DNA of 26,785 bases from UBA3775 sp964584255 (GCA_964584255.1 CAZOZM010000022.1:1-26785), one strand, 5' to 3'. Counted from the first letter of the stretch, positions 1 to 7,182 are shown. Program-made: numbers and translations. Notes: generated from the sequence alone by a model not told the origin.

Positions 1-60
1 AGGTTTATGCTCGAACATATTCTTAGGAGGGGCTTGTTATATCCATTTAACTAAGAAGCC
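1..60 (-). tRNA. 5' part of a tRNA-Arg (CCT)-like gene, 3' half not tRNA-like
   Basis: Read on the minus strand from 60 towards 1, the sequence gives a 7-nt acceptor strand GGCTTCT, the two-base TA linker, a D-arm with stem GTTA/TAAC and a GG-containing loop, one linking A, then AGCCC and the anticodon loop CTCCTAA with T33 and anticodon CCT. This is a convincing tRNA-Arg 5' half. The expected continuation, GGGCT to close the anticodon stem, a T-arm, and AGAAGCC to close the acceptor, is absent. The sequence runs on as GAATATGTTCGAGCATA, which is a small hairpin and not a canonical T-arm. A promoter lies directly upstream. It may be a tRNA interrupted by an intron or insertion, an integration scar, or a pseudogene; the window ends too soon to tell. 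Confidence 0.55.
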
Positions 61-109
61 ATTTTAATTTAACAAAGCTACCGGACTCGTCCGGCAAGCT
101 TACCAATAT

Positions 110-138
110 ATTTTACCTCATTATCATGTTTTTTTCAA
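110..138 (-). promoter_or_regulatory. Sigma-A-type promoter for the tRNA-Arg-like gene
   Basis: On the minus strand TTGAAA (133-138) and TAAAAT (110-115) are separated by exactly 17 bp, and the expected start is near 103. The predicted leader contains a compact CCGGA/TCCGG hairpin (81-94) and then enters the tRNA-like sequence at 60. The placement supports expression of that tRNA-like gene. Confidence 0.55.
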
Positions 139-146
139 TCGCTATT

Positions 147-239
147 TTATAAATATAACCCGTACCGCAGGTATTTCTCAACCACGATACGGGTTACTCC
201 ATCAGATTCTCTGACTGTTACAGCCGTAGTGCCTGTCAT
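147..239 (-). CDS. Possible 30-residue small ORF
   Basis: An ATG at 237-239 opens 30 codons ending in TAA at 147-149. The peptide starts MTGTTAVTVRESDG and ends VEKYLRYGLYL. A purine-rich GGGGAG lies almost against the ATG, closer than a normal ribosome binding site. Its codons (CGG, CTG, GTG, GGG) are richer in G/C than those of neighbouring genes. A perfect 8-bp inverted repeat (157-164 with 188-195, AACCCGTA/TACGGGTT) lies inside it. It falls between the ABC exporter and the tRNA-like promoter. No family is recognised; it may be a real small gene, a remnant, or chance. Confidence 0.2.
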   Translation of the reverse strand: MTGTTAVTVRESDGVTRIVVEKYLRYGLYL

Positions 240-245
240 CTCCCC

Positions 246-270
246 TGATATAGGAAACTATCCTATATCA
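246..270. repeat. Perfect 10-bp inverted repeat downstream of the ABC exporter
   Basis: TGATATAGGA and TCCTATATCA flank a 5-nt loop (AACTA). It lies 33 bp past the stop codon of the second ABC gene, where a terminator would be expected, but neither strand has a T-run after it. It could be an mRNA 3'-end stabiliser or a protein-binding site. Apart from this, the small ORF, the promoter and the tRNA-like piece, 1-302 holds nothing I recognise. Confidence 0.5.
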
Positions 271-302
271 AAACTTATTTGAATTTCATCAGAATTTTCC
301 TG

Positions 303-2153
303 TTACACAGCCTTTTCAAACTGACTGTTATAAAGTTCTGCATAGAAACCATTTCTGCTTATCAGCTCATCGTGGTTTCCGCTTTCTATAATATCTCCGT
401 CCTTCATTACCAAAATCAGGTCTGCATTCTTTATTGTCGAAAGCCTGTGTGCAATTACGAATGACGTTCTTCCACTCATAAGCTTATCCATTGCATTCTG
501 TATCTGCAATTCGGTTCTGGTATCAACGGATGATGTCGCCTCATCCAGAATAAGCATCGGCTTATCGGCTATCATTGCCCTCGCAATTGTAAGCTGCTGC
601 TTCTGTCCCTGTGAAAGATTTACCTGATCTGAAAGAACCGTATCATATCCATGCGGCAATGTCTTTATAAAATGATGTAAACCGACTGCCTTACATGCTT
701 CTTTAACCTTTTCATCTGAAACATCAGGTGTAGAATAAACAAGATTCTCACGAACCGTTCCCTCAAACAGCCATGTATCCTGTAAAACCATACAGAACTG
801 GTCATGAACATCCTCTCGTTTTACATCCTTTGTTGAAACTCCGTCGATAGTTATTTCGCCGCCCTGTATCTCATGGAAACGCATAAGAAGGTTAACCATG
901 GTTGTTTTACCTGCACCCGTAGGACCAACTATTGCGATTTTCTGTCCCGGCTTTGCAATGGCAGAGAAATTGTGAATTATGGTCTTGTCTGAATCCTCAT
1001 ATCCAAACTTAACATTCTTAAATTCAACCTGTCCCTTAACATTTTCCAAAGTTTTTGTCTTACCGGACTCGTCTTCCATTTCCTCTGCTTCTATAAACTC
1101 AAAAACTCGTTCGCCTGCAGCTGCAGCTGACTGAAGAGTCTGCATTGACTGAGCTATCTGTGAAAGTGGCTGTGTAAAATACCTTACATACATAACAAAA
1201 GCTACAATTACAGAGAAATCGATATTTCCATTAAGTGCCAAAGCACCACCTACTATACAAACTGCCACATATGCAAAGTTTCCTATAAAAGTCATTAATG
1301 GCATCATGAGACTTGAGAGGCAGTGAGCCTTAAAACCACTGTTTCTTAATGTTTCGTTGAGATGATCAAATTTTTTGTTTTCAAGTTCCTCACCGTTATA
1401 CGCCTTAACTACCGTATGTCCGGCATAAATTTCTTCTATCTGACCATTTAATGCACCAAGATTCTTCTGCTGTTCAAAGAAGTACTTTTGGCTCCTTGAC
1501 ATTATCGCCATCATAAAAATGAAGCCAATAACTGTCGCACAGATTGCTGTTACTGCCATTATCCAGTTGGTTATAAACATCATCAAAAGGCTTCCTGCAA
1601 ATAAAACAATCTGTGATATAAGATTTCCTATACTCTGATTCAATGACTGTGCTATCGTATCAACATCGTTTGTTACTCTTGAAAGAACGTCACCTGTTGA
1701 ATTTCGATTGTAGTACCACATCGGCAGACGGTTTATCTTTCCTGAAATTTCCTGTCTCATGGTTTTTGATACATGCTGTGTAACCGTTGCCATTATCCAA
1801 TGCTGTGCCGCCGAAAGCAGCCAGCTTGACGCATAAAAAAATACAAGTGTTATTCCGACTTTGAATACACCGTCCAAGTCTATGCTTCCCGTAAACAATC
1901 CTTTTTCAATATATTCTGCGATATCTGATAACTTATCAGGTCCTAAAAGCTGTAAAATTGTACCTACAATCGCACATATAATTGCAATTACAAAAGCAGC
2001 ACCATATTTTTTACAGTATCCAAATAACTTCTTCCATGTTCCTACAAGATCCTTTGGCTTTTCAACAACGCCCATTCTTCCTCGCGGACCACCCGGTCCT
2101 CTACGCACCGGTTTTTGGGTTGCCGAACCAAATTCATATTCCTTCTTTTCCAT
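303..2153 (-). CDS. ABC exporter half-transporter, subunit 2 (catalytic Walker B)
   Basis: 616 residues: a basic Gly/Arg-rich N-terminal tail (about 1-35), a six-helix exporter membrane domain (about 45-345), then an ATP-binding domain. Walker A is GPTGAGKT (410-417), the Q-loop lies in VLQDT (about 456-460), the signature is LSQGQ (513-517) instead of LSGGQ, Walker B is LILDE with catalytic Glu538, and the H-loop is His569. With the upstream gene it should form a heterodimeric multidrug-type exporter (LmrCD/BmrCD/TM287-288 class) that moves substrates out across the cytoplasmic membrane. The start codon overlaps the upstream stop (TAATG), and AAGGAGG sits inside the upstream gene, so translation is probably coupled. 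The altered signature and the partner's degenerate residues belong to the same composite ATP site. The substrate cannot be read from the sequence. Confidence 0.93.
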   Translation of the reverse strand: MEKKEYEFGSATQKPVRRGPGGPRGRMGVVEKPKDLVGTWKKLFGYCKKYGAAFVIAIICAIVGTILQLLGPDKLSDIAEYIEKGLFTGSIDLDGVFKVGITLVFFYASSWLLSAAQHWIMATVTQHVSKTMRQEISGKINRLPMWYYNRNSTGDVLSRVTNDVDTIAQSLNQSIGNLISQIVLFAGSLLMMFITNWIMAVTAICATVIGFIFMMAIMSRSQKYFFEQQKNLGALNGQIEEIYAGHTVVKAYNGEELENKKFDHLNETLRNSGFKAHCLSSLMMPLMTFIGNFAYVAVCIVGGALALNGNIDFSVIVAFVMYVRYFTQPLSQIAQSMQTLQSAAAAGERVFEFIEAEEMEDESGKTKTLENVKGQVEFKNVKFGYEDSDKTIIHNFSAIAKPGQKIAIVGPTGAGKTTMVNLLMRFHEIQGGEITIDGVSTKDVKREDVHDQFCMVLQDTWLFEGTVRENLVYSTPDVSDEKVKEACKAVGLHHFIKTLPHGYDTVLSDQVNLSQGQKQQLTIARAMIADKPMLILDEATSSVDTRTELQIQNAMDKLMSGRTSFVIAHRLSTIKNADLILVMKDGDIIESGNHDELISRNGFYAELYNSQFEKAV

Positions 2154-3913
2154 TAAGCCAATTCCTCCTTTGAAAGCTGAGAAAGTGCAATCTGCTTATA
2201 AACCTCACATGATTTCATTAACTCATCATGCTTGCCCATGCCCGCGATTTTTCCGTCTTCCAGAACTATAATCTTATCAGCATCACGAATTGTTCCTATT
2301 CTCTGTGCAACTATTATTCTCGTCATATCACTGCACTTTTCGTCAAGCTTCTTTCTCAAGGCCCTGTCAGTTTTGTAATCCAAGGCTGAGAACGAATCAT
2401 CAAATATTATTATTTCGGCTTTTCGTGCTATCGCACGGGCAATTGAAAGTCTCTGTTTCTGTCCACCCGAGAAGTTAGTTCCTCCTTGTGAAACATATGC
2501 ATCATATCCATCCGAAAGACCTTCAACAAATTCCTCCGCCTGTGAAGTTTCTAATGCTGATGCAATATCTTCATCAGTTATTTCGCCCTTTCCATTTTCT
2601 CCGTATGCAATATTCGACTTAACCGTTCCGGAGAAAAGAATTGATTTCTGTGAAACATATGCAATCTTATTTCTCAGTGCCACCTCATCATATTCGCGCA
2701 CATTGACACCGTCTACCAAAACTTCACCGTCACTCACATCGTAAAATCTTGGTATAAGATTAATTACGGTACTCTTACCACATCCGGTAGCACCTATAAA
2801 TGCAACCGTCTCACCCTTATTTGCCTTGAAGGAAATGTCGCTTATAACATCTTCTTCCGCATCCGAATATCTGAAAGACACATTTTTAAATTCAACCTCA
2901 CCGGTTACACCCTGCTTTCCATCTTTCAATGTTCCGTTATGAATAGTCGGAACAGTATCCAGCACTTCATTTATTCGCTTTGCGGATACTGTTGCACGAG
3001 GCAGGATCATGAAAATTGCAACAAGCATCATAAATGATGAAACTACCATCATTCCATACTGCGTAAATACCATCATGTCTCCAAACATTGAAATTCTTCC
3101 TTCAATTGAATCCGTATTGTTTAAAAGATACGCTCCAATCCAATAAACCGAAAGCGAAAGTCCGCTCATAACGAGGCTCATCGTAGGCATCATGAACGCC
3201 ATAGTCCTCTGAGTAAAAAGCTGATTTCTCATCAATGCGTCATTTGCATTTTCAAATTTTTCTTCCTGATATTCCTCTGCATTATATGCACGCACAACTC
3301 TCAGACCATTCAGATTTTCCCTTGTTACACGGTTAAGGTCATCAGTAAGCTGCTGGATTTTTTTGAATTTCGGCATTGTAAGTGAAATACAGATTCCGAT
3401 TACAATAAGAAGTATAACAACGGCTGCCGCCACTGATATTGTCCACTGCCATTCTTTATCAGCGATTTTCAATATGGCCCAAACTGCCGTAATTGGCGAC
3501 TTAATCAGCATCTGTATACCCATAACTATAAACATAAGTACCTGCTGAATGTCATTTGTGGAACGTGTAATAAGACTTGCCGTTGAAAATCTACCTATTT
3601 CTTCCATTGAAAAAGTCTGCACTTTTTTGAACATTGCCGCACGAAGCGTCGCCGCAAGATTTGCACCTATTCGTGCAGTAAAAACTGCCGTTATCAGGGA
3701 TGCTACAAGACTTCCGAATGCACAAAGCATCATTTTTCCGCCTGCAGCCCATATTTCACTCATCTCACTGCCCTTTGTTTCAACAAGCACTGTTATTTCA
3801 TTCATATAATCAGGCATTGTCATATCAAGCCACACCTGCACAATTATAAATGCTATACTCACACCGACATAGCACCATTCACGGCTTGACAGTTTCTTAA
3901 TAAGTTTTAACAT
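2153..3913 (-). CDS. ABC exporter half-transporter, subunit 1 (degenerate ATP site)
   Basis: 586 residues from ATG at 3911-3913, chosen because AAGGAGG lies 6 nt upstream; a TTG six codons earlier would place that ribosome site inside the gene. A six-helix membrane domain (about 10-315) precedes the ATPase: Walker A GATGCGKS (374-381), Q-loop VSQK, intact signature FSGGQ (481-485), Walker B IIIFDD in which the catalytic Glu is Asp (506), and an H-loop VAQR with Gln537 in place of His. These two substitutions are the known marks of the non-hydrolysing half of heterodimeric exporters. It is encoded between marR and the second half-transporter, with a MarR-type palindrome just upstream, so drug- or metabolite-responsive expression is likely. 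Function as an exporter is secure; the substrate is unknown. Confidence 0.93.
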   Translation of the reverse strand: MLKLIKKLSSREWCYVGVSIAFIIVQVWLDMTMPDYMNEITVLVETKGSEMSEIWAAGGKMMLCAFGSLVASLITAVFTARIGANLAATLRAAMFKKVQTFSMEEIGRFSTASLITRSTNDIQQVLMFIVMGIQMLIKSPITAVWAILKIADKEWQWTISVAAAVVILLIVIGICISLTMPKFKKIQQLTDDLNRVTRENLNGLRVVRAYNAEEYQEEKFENANDALMRNQLFTQRTMAFMMPTMSLVMSGLSLSVYWIGAYLLNNTDSIEGRISMFGDMMVFTQYGMMVVSSFMMLVAIFMILPRATVSAKRINEVLDTVPTIHNGTLKDGKQGVTGEVEFKNVSFRYSDAEEDVISDISFKANKGETVAFIGATGCGKSTVINLIPRFYDVSDGEVLVDGVNVREYDEVALRNKIAYVSQKSILFSGTVKSNIAYGENGKGEITDEDIASALETSQAEEFVEGLSDGYDAYVSQGGTNFSGGQKQRLSIARAIARKAEIIIFDDSFSALDYKTDRALRKKLDEKCSDMTRIIVAQRIGTIRDADKIIVLEDGKIAGMGKHDELMKSCEVYKQIALSQLSKEELA

Positions 3914-3931
3914 CAAGTTCCTCCTTTTCAA

Positions 3932-3952
3932 TTATCTAACTCGGTTAGATAA
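3932..3952. promoter_or_regulatory. Palindromic MarR-type operator upstream of the ABC genes
   Basis: TTATCTAAC and GTTAGATAA are perfect 9-bp arms around a 3-bp centre. The inner TCTAAC-N3-GTTAGA core is repeated next to the start of marR at 4446-4460. Two copies of one palindrome flanking a marR gene and its neighbours is the classic arrangement of an autoregulated MarR operator. Confidence 0.7.
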
Positions 3953-3970
3953 CTTTTTTTAAAAAATATG

Positions 3971-3989
3971 CCTTGAAATCATTCCAAGG
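3971..3989 (-). terminator. Terminator-like hairpin at the end of marR
   Basis: On the minus strand CCTTG/CAAGG closes a hairpin extended by a G-U and two A-U pairs, and CATA then T6 follows. It overlaps the marR stop codon and lies before the operator and the ABC genes. It may partly terminate the marR transcript so that exporter level differs from regulator level. Confidence 0.5.
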
Positions 3990-4428
3990 TTTCATCCGGA
4001 ATCATGTCCGGCGGCGGCAAAATCGTTTTAAGCTCGTTTGCTATTGATGCAAATTCAAGCATTTTATCCATTCCGACTTTGTCAATCATCATCCCCACTT
4101 GTGAGAAAACACAATCATGCATTTCCTTTGCTTTTGCTCTACCCTTTTCCGTAAGACTTACAACTACGATTCTGGCATCTTTTGGATCTCCTGACTTTTC
4201 TATCAGACCCTTCTCCGACATTTTCCTTAGTAAAACAGCCACCCTGGCGGTGCTTACATGCATCTTCCTGCTTATATCTCCTGCCGTAATCGTAACATTT
4301 TCATTGTATAATATTTGCAGGATTGCCCTTACACCGGCAGATGATTTATCAATATTTTGAAACCATTCCGACGGTTTTGACTTTCTGAATTCTGCAAGAA
4401 GCATTTCAACCTGTTCCCCGGTTGCCAA
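3979..4428 (-). CDS. MarR-family transcriptional regulator
   Basis: About 149 residues with a winged helix-turn-helix: the recognition region TAGDISRKMHVSTARVAVLL is followed by the wing with the family's D-x-R pattern (DPKDARIVVVSLTEKG). Helical N- and C-terminal segments would form the dimer interface. I chose a TTG start at 4426-4428 because GGGAGG lies 7 nt upstream of it; the in-frame ATG at 4441-4443 has only AGAAG directly against it and would put the ribosome site inside the gene, giving 154 residues. It probably represses itself and the adjacent ABC exporter through the paired palindromes at 4446-4460 and 3932-3952, releasing DNA when it binds a small molecule. The ligand is unknown. 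Confidence 0.88.
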   Translation of the reverse strand: MATGEQVEMLLAEFRKSKPSEWFQNIDKSSAGVRAILQILYNENVTITAGDISRKMHVSTARVAVLLRKMSEKGLIEKSGDPKDARIVVVSLTEKGRAKAKEMHDCVFSQVGMMIDKVGMDKMLEFASIANELKTILPPPDMIPDETLE

Positions 4429-4445
4429 ATCATTTCCTCCCATCT

Positions 4446-4460
4446 TCTAACGTAGTTAGA
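4446..4460. promoter_or_regulatory. MarR-type operator at the marR start
   Basis: TCTAAC-GTA-GTTAGA, perfect 6-bp arms, lies immediately before the marR start region and shares both arms with the palindrome at 3932-3952. A TAAAAT -10-like hexamer (minus strand, 4465-4470) lies next to it, so binding here would block marR transcription. Confidence 0.65.
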
Positions 4461-4729
4461 TTTTATTTTACACTGGTGTTTATTTTTACACCATTTTGTG
4501 AATGCTGTGTGAACAAAGGAATAAATAAACGTATAATTTACTTAAAATTTTATAAATTCCTTAGTTCAGAAAACCGGAGTATATTATAGCACTTTTTTAA
4601 AAAAGGAAAAGACCATATATTATATATTGAGCTAAAATCTATCCGTTAGCTGCTTAAAACCCTTTGACGCTTGGGTGATAAGTATCCCTGAAAGTCTGCA
4701 GATAATGTTACAACTTATCTGATTTATGC
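4461..4729. other. Intergenic region between marR and the DUF3881 gene
   Basis: No convincing ORF is present. It holds a TGGTGT/ACACCA inverted repeat with an 8-nt AT spacer (4474-4493), close to where a marR promoter should lie and so possibly a second regulator site, and a perfect CAGATAA/TTATCTG inverted repeat (4699-4721). The rest is AT-rich with no feature I recognise. Confidence 0.4.
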
Positions 4730-4790
4730 AAAAACTCTGCTTACATAACCATGTTTTCCTGACATGTAAACATGTAGTAAACAGAGTTTT
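4730..4790 (-). terminator. Large terminator hairpin ending the rsmG-parAB operon
   Basis: AAAACTCTG (4731-4739) pairs with CAGAGTTTT (4782-4790). The stem extends inward through a G-U pair and TTAC/GTAA, with a second CATGTTT/AAACATG stem inside. On the minus strand the hairpin is followed by TTTTTGC just past the DUF3881 stop. On the plus strand T6 also follows, so it could stop transcription both ways. Confidence 0.75.
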
Positions 4791-4796
4791 AATTTT

Positions 4797-5675
4797 TTAT
4801 TTCTTTTCAGTTACGGCGCCCTGCATCCAGAAAAGACCTCTGAATCTCCTTCCCGCTTTAGGTTCACCCTGAAGGTCAGCCTGATTTATGCATAAATCAA
4901 ACACTATATCATTTGATTTAACCTTCATTACATAAATCTTTTCCTTGAATATGGCATTCACATATGTATTTACTTCGAGTATATTTCCAAGTATCTTATA
5001 AACCTCAGCTTCCACTCCAAATGGTATAAGAGACGTTTCAACTATTGAAAAAATGTCTTCCTGTTTATACACACGTTTACAAACCTGTGTGAATGTATCC
5101 ATTTCTTCTAATGTCATTTTCTGTAAAGCCTCACTATTACCGTTTTTTGCCTCGCTTACCATATTTATCCTTCTGTCTTTATCATCAGAGTTTTCTTTAA
5201 CCCCACTGAAAACTGTCGGAAGCAATATAGCACCTTCATAGCAGAGACCGGAAAGTTTGATACTCTTTTCATAATCAGACTTTTCTCTTTCGATTCTTAA
5301 AATATGATCAAACGGGTTTACGACATGAAATATTAATGATGCTCCAAACCTGTCATCATCACACATTCCCGAATACTCTGCACGGTTCATCTTCCTTAAA
5401 ATTGAAGTATAACTGTCAGTGCTTTCTTCTCTCCCTTCTATATATGGAAAGAAGCTTTCCACATAGAATTTGTCGTCGTCATCCAACTGACCGGTTACTT
5501 TTACTCCTACTCCGGGTGCAAACTCCGTGGAAAATTCAGCTAATTTAGTATTATCCGAAGCAATGTTTATTATTTTCTTCCTATAAGGGTTCTCTATAAC
5601 GCGCTTTATCAGAATATCTTCCTGCTTTTTTGTGGTTATTTCCTTAAATCCTATGCTTTTTAAATAATCGTGCAA
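4797..5675 (-). CDS. DUF3881-family protein of unknown function
   Basis: 292 residues if translation starts at the TTG at 5673-5675, which has GGGAGG 8 nt upstream; a GTG at 5694-5696 would add seven residues but lacks a good ribosome site. The protein appears soluble: no signal peptide or membrane segment, a highly charged middle (KENSDDKDRR), and a conserved-looking C-terminus with GRRFRGLFWMQGA. It resembles the DUF3881 family of Clostridia by memory of the family; no function is established. It is the last gene of the apparent rsmG-parA-parB-DUF4446 operon, 24 bp behind DUF4446, and is followed by a strong terminator. Its position suggests a role tied to origin segregation or the membrane, but that is inference only. 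Confidence 0.72.
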   Translation of the reverse strand: MHDYLKSIGFKEITTKKQEDILIKRVIENPYRKKIINIASDNTKLAEFSTEFAPGVGVKVTGQLDDDDKFYVESFFPYIEGREESTDSYTSILRKMNRAEYSGMCDDDRFGASLIFHVVNPFDHILRIEREKSDYEKSIKLSGLCYEGAILLPTVFSGVKENSDDKDRRINMVSEAKNGNSEALQKMTLEEMDTFTQVCKRVYKQEDIFSIVETSLIPFGVEAEVYKILGNILEVNTYVNAIFKEKIYVMKVKSNDIVFDLCINQADLQGEPKAGRRFRGLFWMQGAVTEKK

Positions 5676-5699
5676 ATTATTTTCCTCCCATTGCACACG

Positions 5700-6218
5700 C
5701 TACCTGCTTATATATTCCGCAACCGGGTCGTTATAAACAAGAGCTTTTTTTAATACCTTTTCTTCCTTATCGGACATTTTAATAAAGGTCTTTCCTTTTA
5801 TTACTTCTTTCAGATATGTGTAACATCCTTCTGTACTGTGCATTGCCGTCAGTATAAATCCATCATCTCCATCATTAAGCATGCACAATGAAAATGAAAG
5901 TTTTCCTCCAATACCGCTGAATGCATCATATTTTTCTATTGCGAACTTACAAAATCCTGCTGTTTTTACGTTTTCCAATACTGCAACCTTACTCTTAAGA
6001 TCAACAATATCATCCGTCATATTCTCAAGATCCTTGAATTTTTCATCAAATTTTGCCTCAAGACTTCTACCGTTTGCGCCTTTCATATATCTTACATAAG
6101 ATTTTGTAAGTCTGGACGTTCTTCCCAAAAGTATAAACACAAGTATCAACAATACAAATATAAATACGAACATACATATTATCATTATATCTGTATTAAG
6201 TCCTAATTTTTCTAACAT
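5700..6218 (-). CDS. DUF4446-family membrane-anchored protein
   Basis: 172 residues with a single N-terminal transmembrane helix (about 11-32), a basic juxtamembrane stretch (GRTSRLTKSYVRYMKG), a predicted coiled coil (about 52-84, KFDEKFKDLENMTDDIVDLK), and a C-terminal domain carrying the family-typical KYDAFSGIGGKLSFSL (97-112) and HSTEGCYTYLKEVIKG (127-142). The C-terminal domain should face the cytoplasm. The ATG at 6216-6218 has AGGAGG 4-5 nt upstream. It lies 29 bp downstream of parB and 24 bp upstream of DUF3881. Function is unknown; the family is often found beside parB in Firmicutes, so a membrane partner of the ParAB system is possible but unproven. Confidence 0.82.
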   Translation of the reverse strand: MLEKLGLNTDIMIICMFVFIFVLLILVFILLGRTSRLTKSYVRYMKGANGRSLEAKFDEKFKDLENMTDDIVDLKSKVAVLENVKTAGFCKFAIEKYDAFSGIGGKLSFSLCMLNDGDDGFILTAMHSTEGCYTYLKEVIKGKTFIKMSDKEEKVLKKALVYNDPVAEYISR

Positions 6219-6247
6219 CTTTCCTCCTGTAATTGAATATTCCCTAA

Positions 6248-7156
6248 TTACTGGATTTTTTCACAGATGAAGGAGATTATTCTCTCTAACTCATCTATCG
6301 AATAATATTCAATTTCAATTTTTCCCTGTGCATTATCAGCAGGTTTAATCGTAACCTTTGTTCCAAGAACCTGCTTGAGTTCTTCTTCGGCACTGAGATA
6401 TTCCGGTGACTTTATTTCATCCGTATTATTCTTTGCCTTTCCTCTCTTTTTATCCTTGTTTCCGTTGTTTTTTACGAGTCTTTCAACATCCCGGACACTC
6501 AATCCGTCTTTTACAATCTTGTTTGCAGTTTCAATCTGTTTTACCGGCTCATCTATGGAAACAAGCATTTTTGCATGACCGGCAGAAATTTTTCCATCTA
6601 TTATCATTTGCTTTACATCATCTTCAAGACGTAACAGACGGAGTGAATTTGTTACAACTGTTCTGCTTTTTCCTACTCTCTTTGCAACATCTTCCTGTTT
6701 GAGGTTATACTCTTCTATAAGTTTTTTATATGCAACAGCTTCTTCAATTGAATTGAGATTCTGTCTCTGAATGTTCTCTATAAGTGCCACCTCATACACT
6801 TCCTGCTCCGAATATTCTCTGATAAGAACAGGAACTTCTTTTAATCCGGCAATTCTTGCAGCTCTCCATCTTCTTTCACCGGCAATAATCTCATACATAT
6901 TGCCATTTTTTCTTACCACAATTGGCTGTATAATGCCATGTAATTTGATTGATTCTGCAAGTTCATTCAATGCATCTTTATCAAACTCCGTTCTTGGCTG
7001 CCCTTTGTTTGGCTCGATATCGGATATCTTTACCAATGTTTCATGTGAAACATTTTCATTTTCCTTTGTTTTACTACTTACATCCTTTTCTATTGTTTTA
7101 TCTATTTTGTTTGAGATAAGAGAATCCAAACCTCTTCCTAATCTTTTCTGTGCCAT
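6248..7156 (-). CDS. parB: Chromosome-partitioning protein ParB (Spo0J)
   Basis: 302 residues. The N-terminus MAQKRLGRGLDSLIS is the segment that contacts and stimulates ParA. The CTP-binding ParB/Srx domain includes GERRWRAA (93-100) and ENIQR (127-131), the helix-turn-helix spans about 153-175 (KQEDVAKRVGKSRTVVTNSL), and a C-terminal dimerisation domain follows. ParB loads as a CTP-dependent sliding clamp at parS, spreads on DNA near oriC, and recruits SMC. The ATG at 7154-7156 has GGG 7 nt upstream, a weak site, 26 bp behind parA. Codons 35-40 (NVSHET) contain a complete parS (7037-7052), as is also the case within the Bacillus subtilis spo0J gene. Identification is secure. Confidence 0.97.
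   Translation of the reverse strand: MAQKRLGRGLDSLISNKIDKTIEKDVSSKTKENENVSHETLVKISDIEPNKGQPRTEFDKDALNELAESIKLHGIIQPIVVRKNGNMYEIIAGERRWRAARIAGLKEVPVLIREYSEQEVYEVALIENIQRQNLNSIEEAVAYKKLIEEYNLKQEDVAKRVGKSRTVVTNSLRLLRLEDDVKQMIIDGKISAGHAKMLVSIDEPVKQIETANKIVKDGLSVRDVERLVKNNGNKDKKRGKAKNNTDEIKSPEYLSAEEELKQVLGTKVTIKPADNAQGKIEIEYYSIDELERIISFICEKIQ
7037..7052 (-). promoter_or_regulatory. parS site inside parB
   Basis: On the minus strand TGTTTCACATGAAACA, differing from the Bacillus consensus TGTTNCACGTGAAACA only at the centre (CACATG for CACGTG). It encodes NVSHET in ParB, is identical to several sites in 9173-10308 but in the opposite orientation, and should nucleate ParB. Confidence 0.88.
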
Positions 7157-7182
7157 TTTTTTACCCTTTCATGAATAAAATT

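Noticed and set aside
81..94. CCGGACTCGTCCGG hairpin with GGACGAGTCC on the minus strand, reminiscent of a hammerhead stem
   Set aside because: The conserved CUGANGA and GAAA core segments are absent; it is only a leader hairpin.
157..195. Minus-strand TTGAGAAATACC and ACCTG words resembling a TPP riboswitch
   Set aside because: The GATAATGCC-type pyrophosphate-sensor segment, a P1 stem and a thiamine gene downstream are all missing.
4461..4729. Possible noncoding RNA between marR and the DUF3881 terminator
   Set aside because: Short inverted repeats are present but there is no promoter-terminator pair and no recognisable RNA family.
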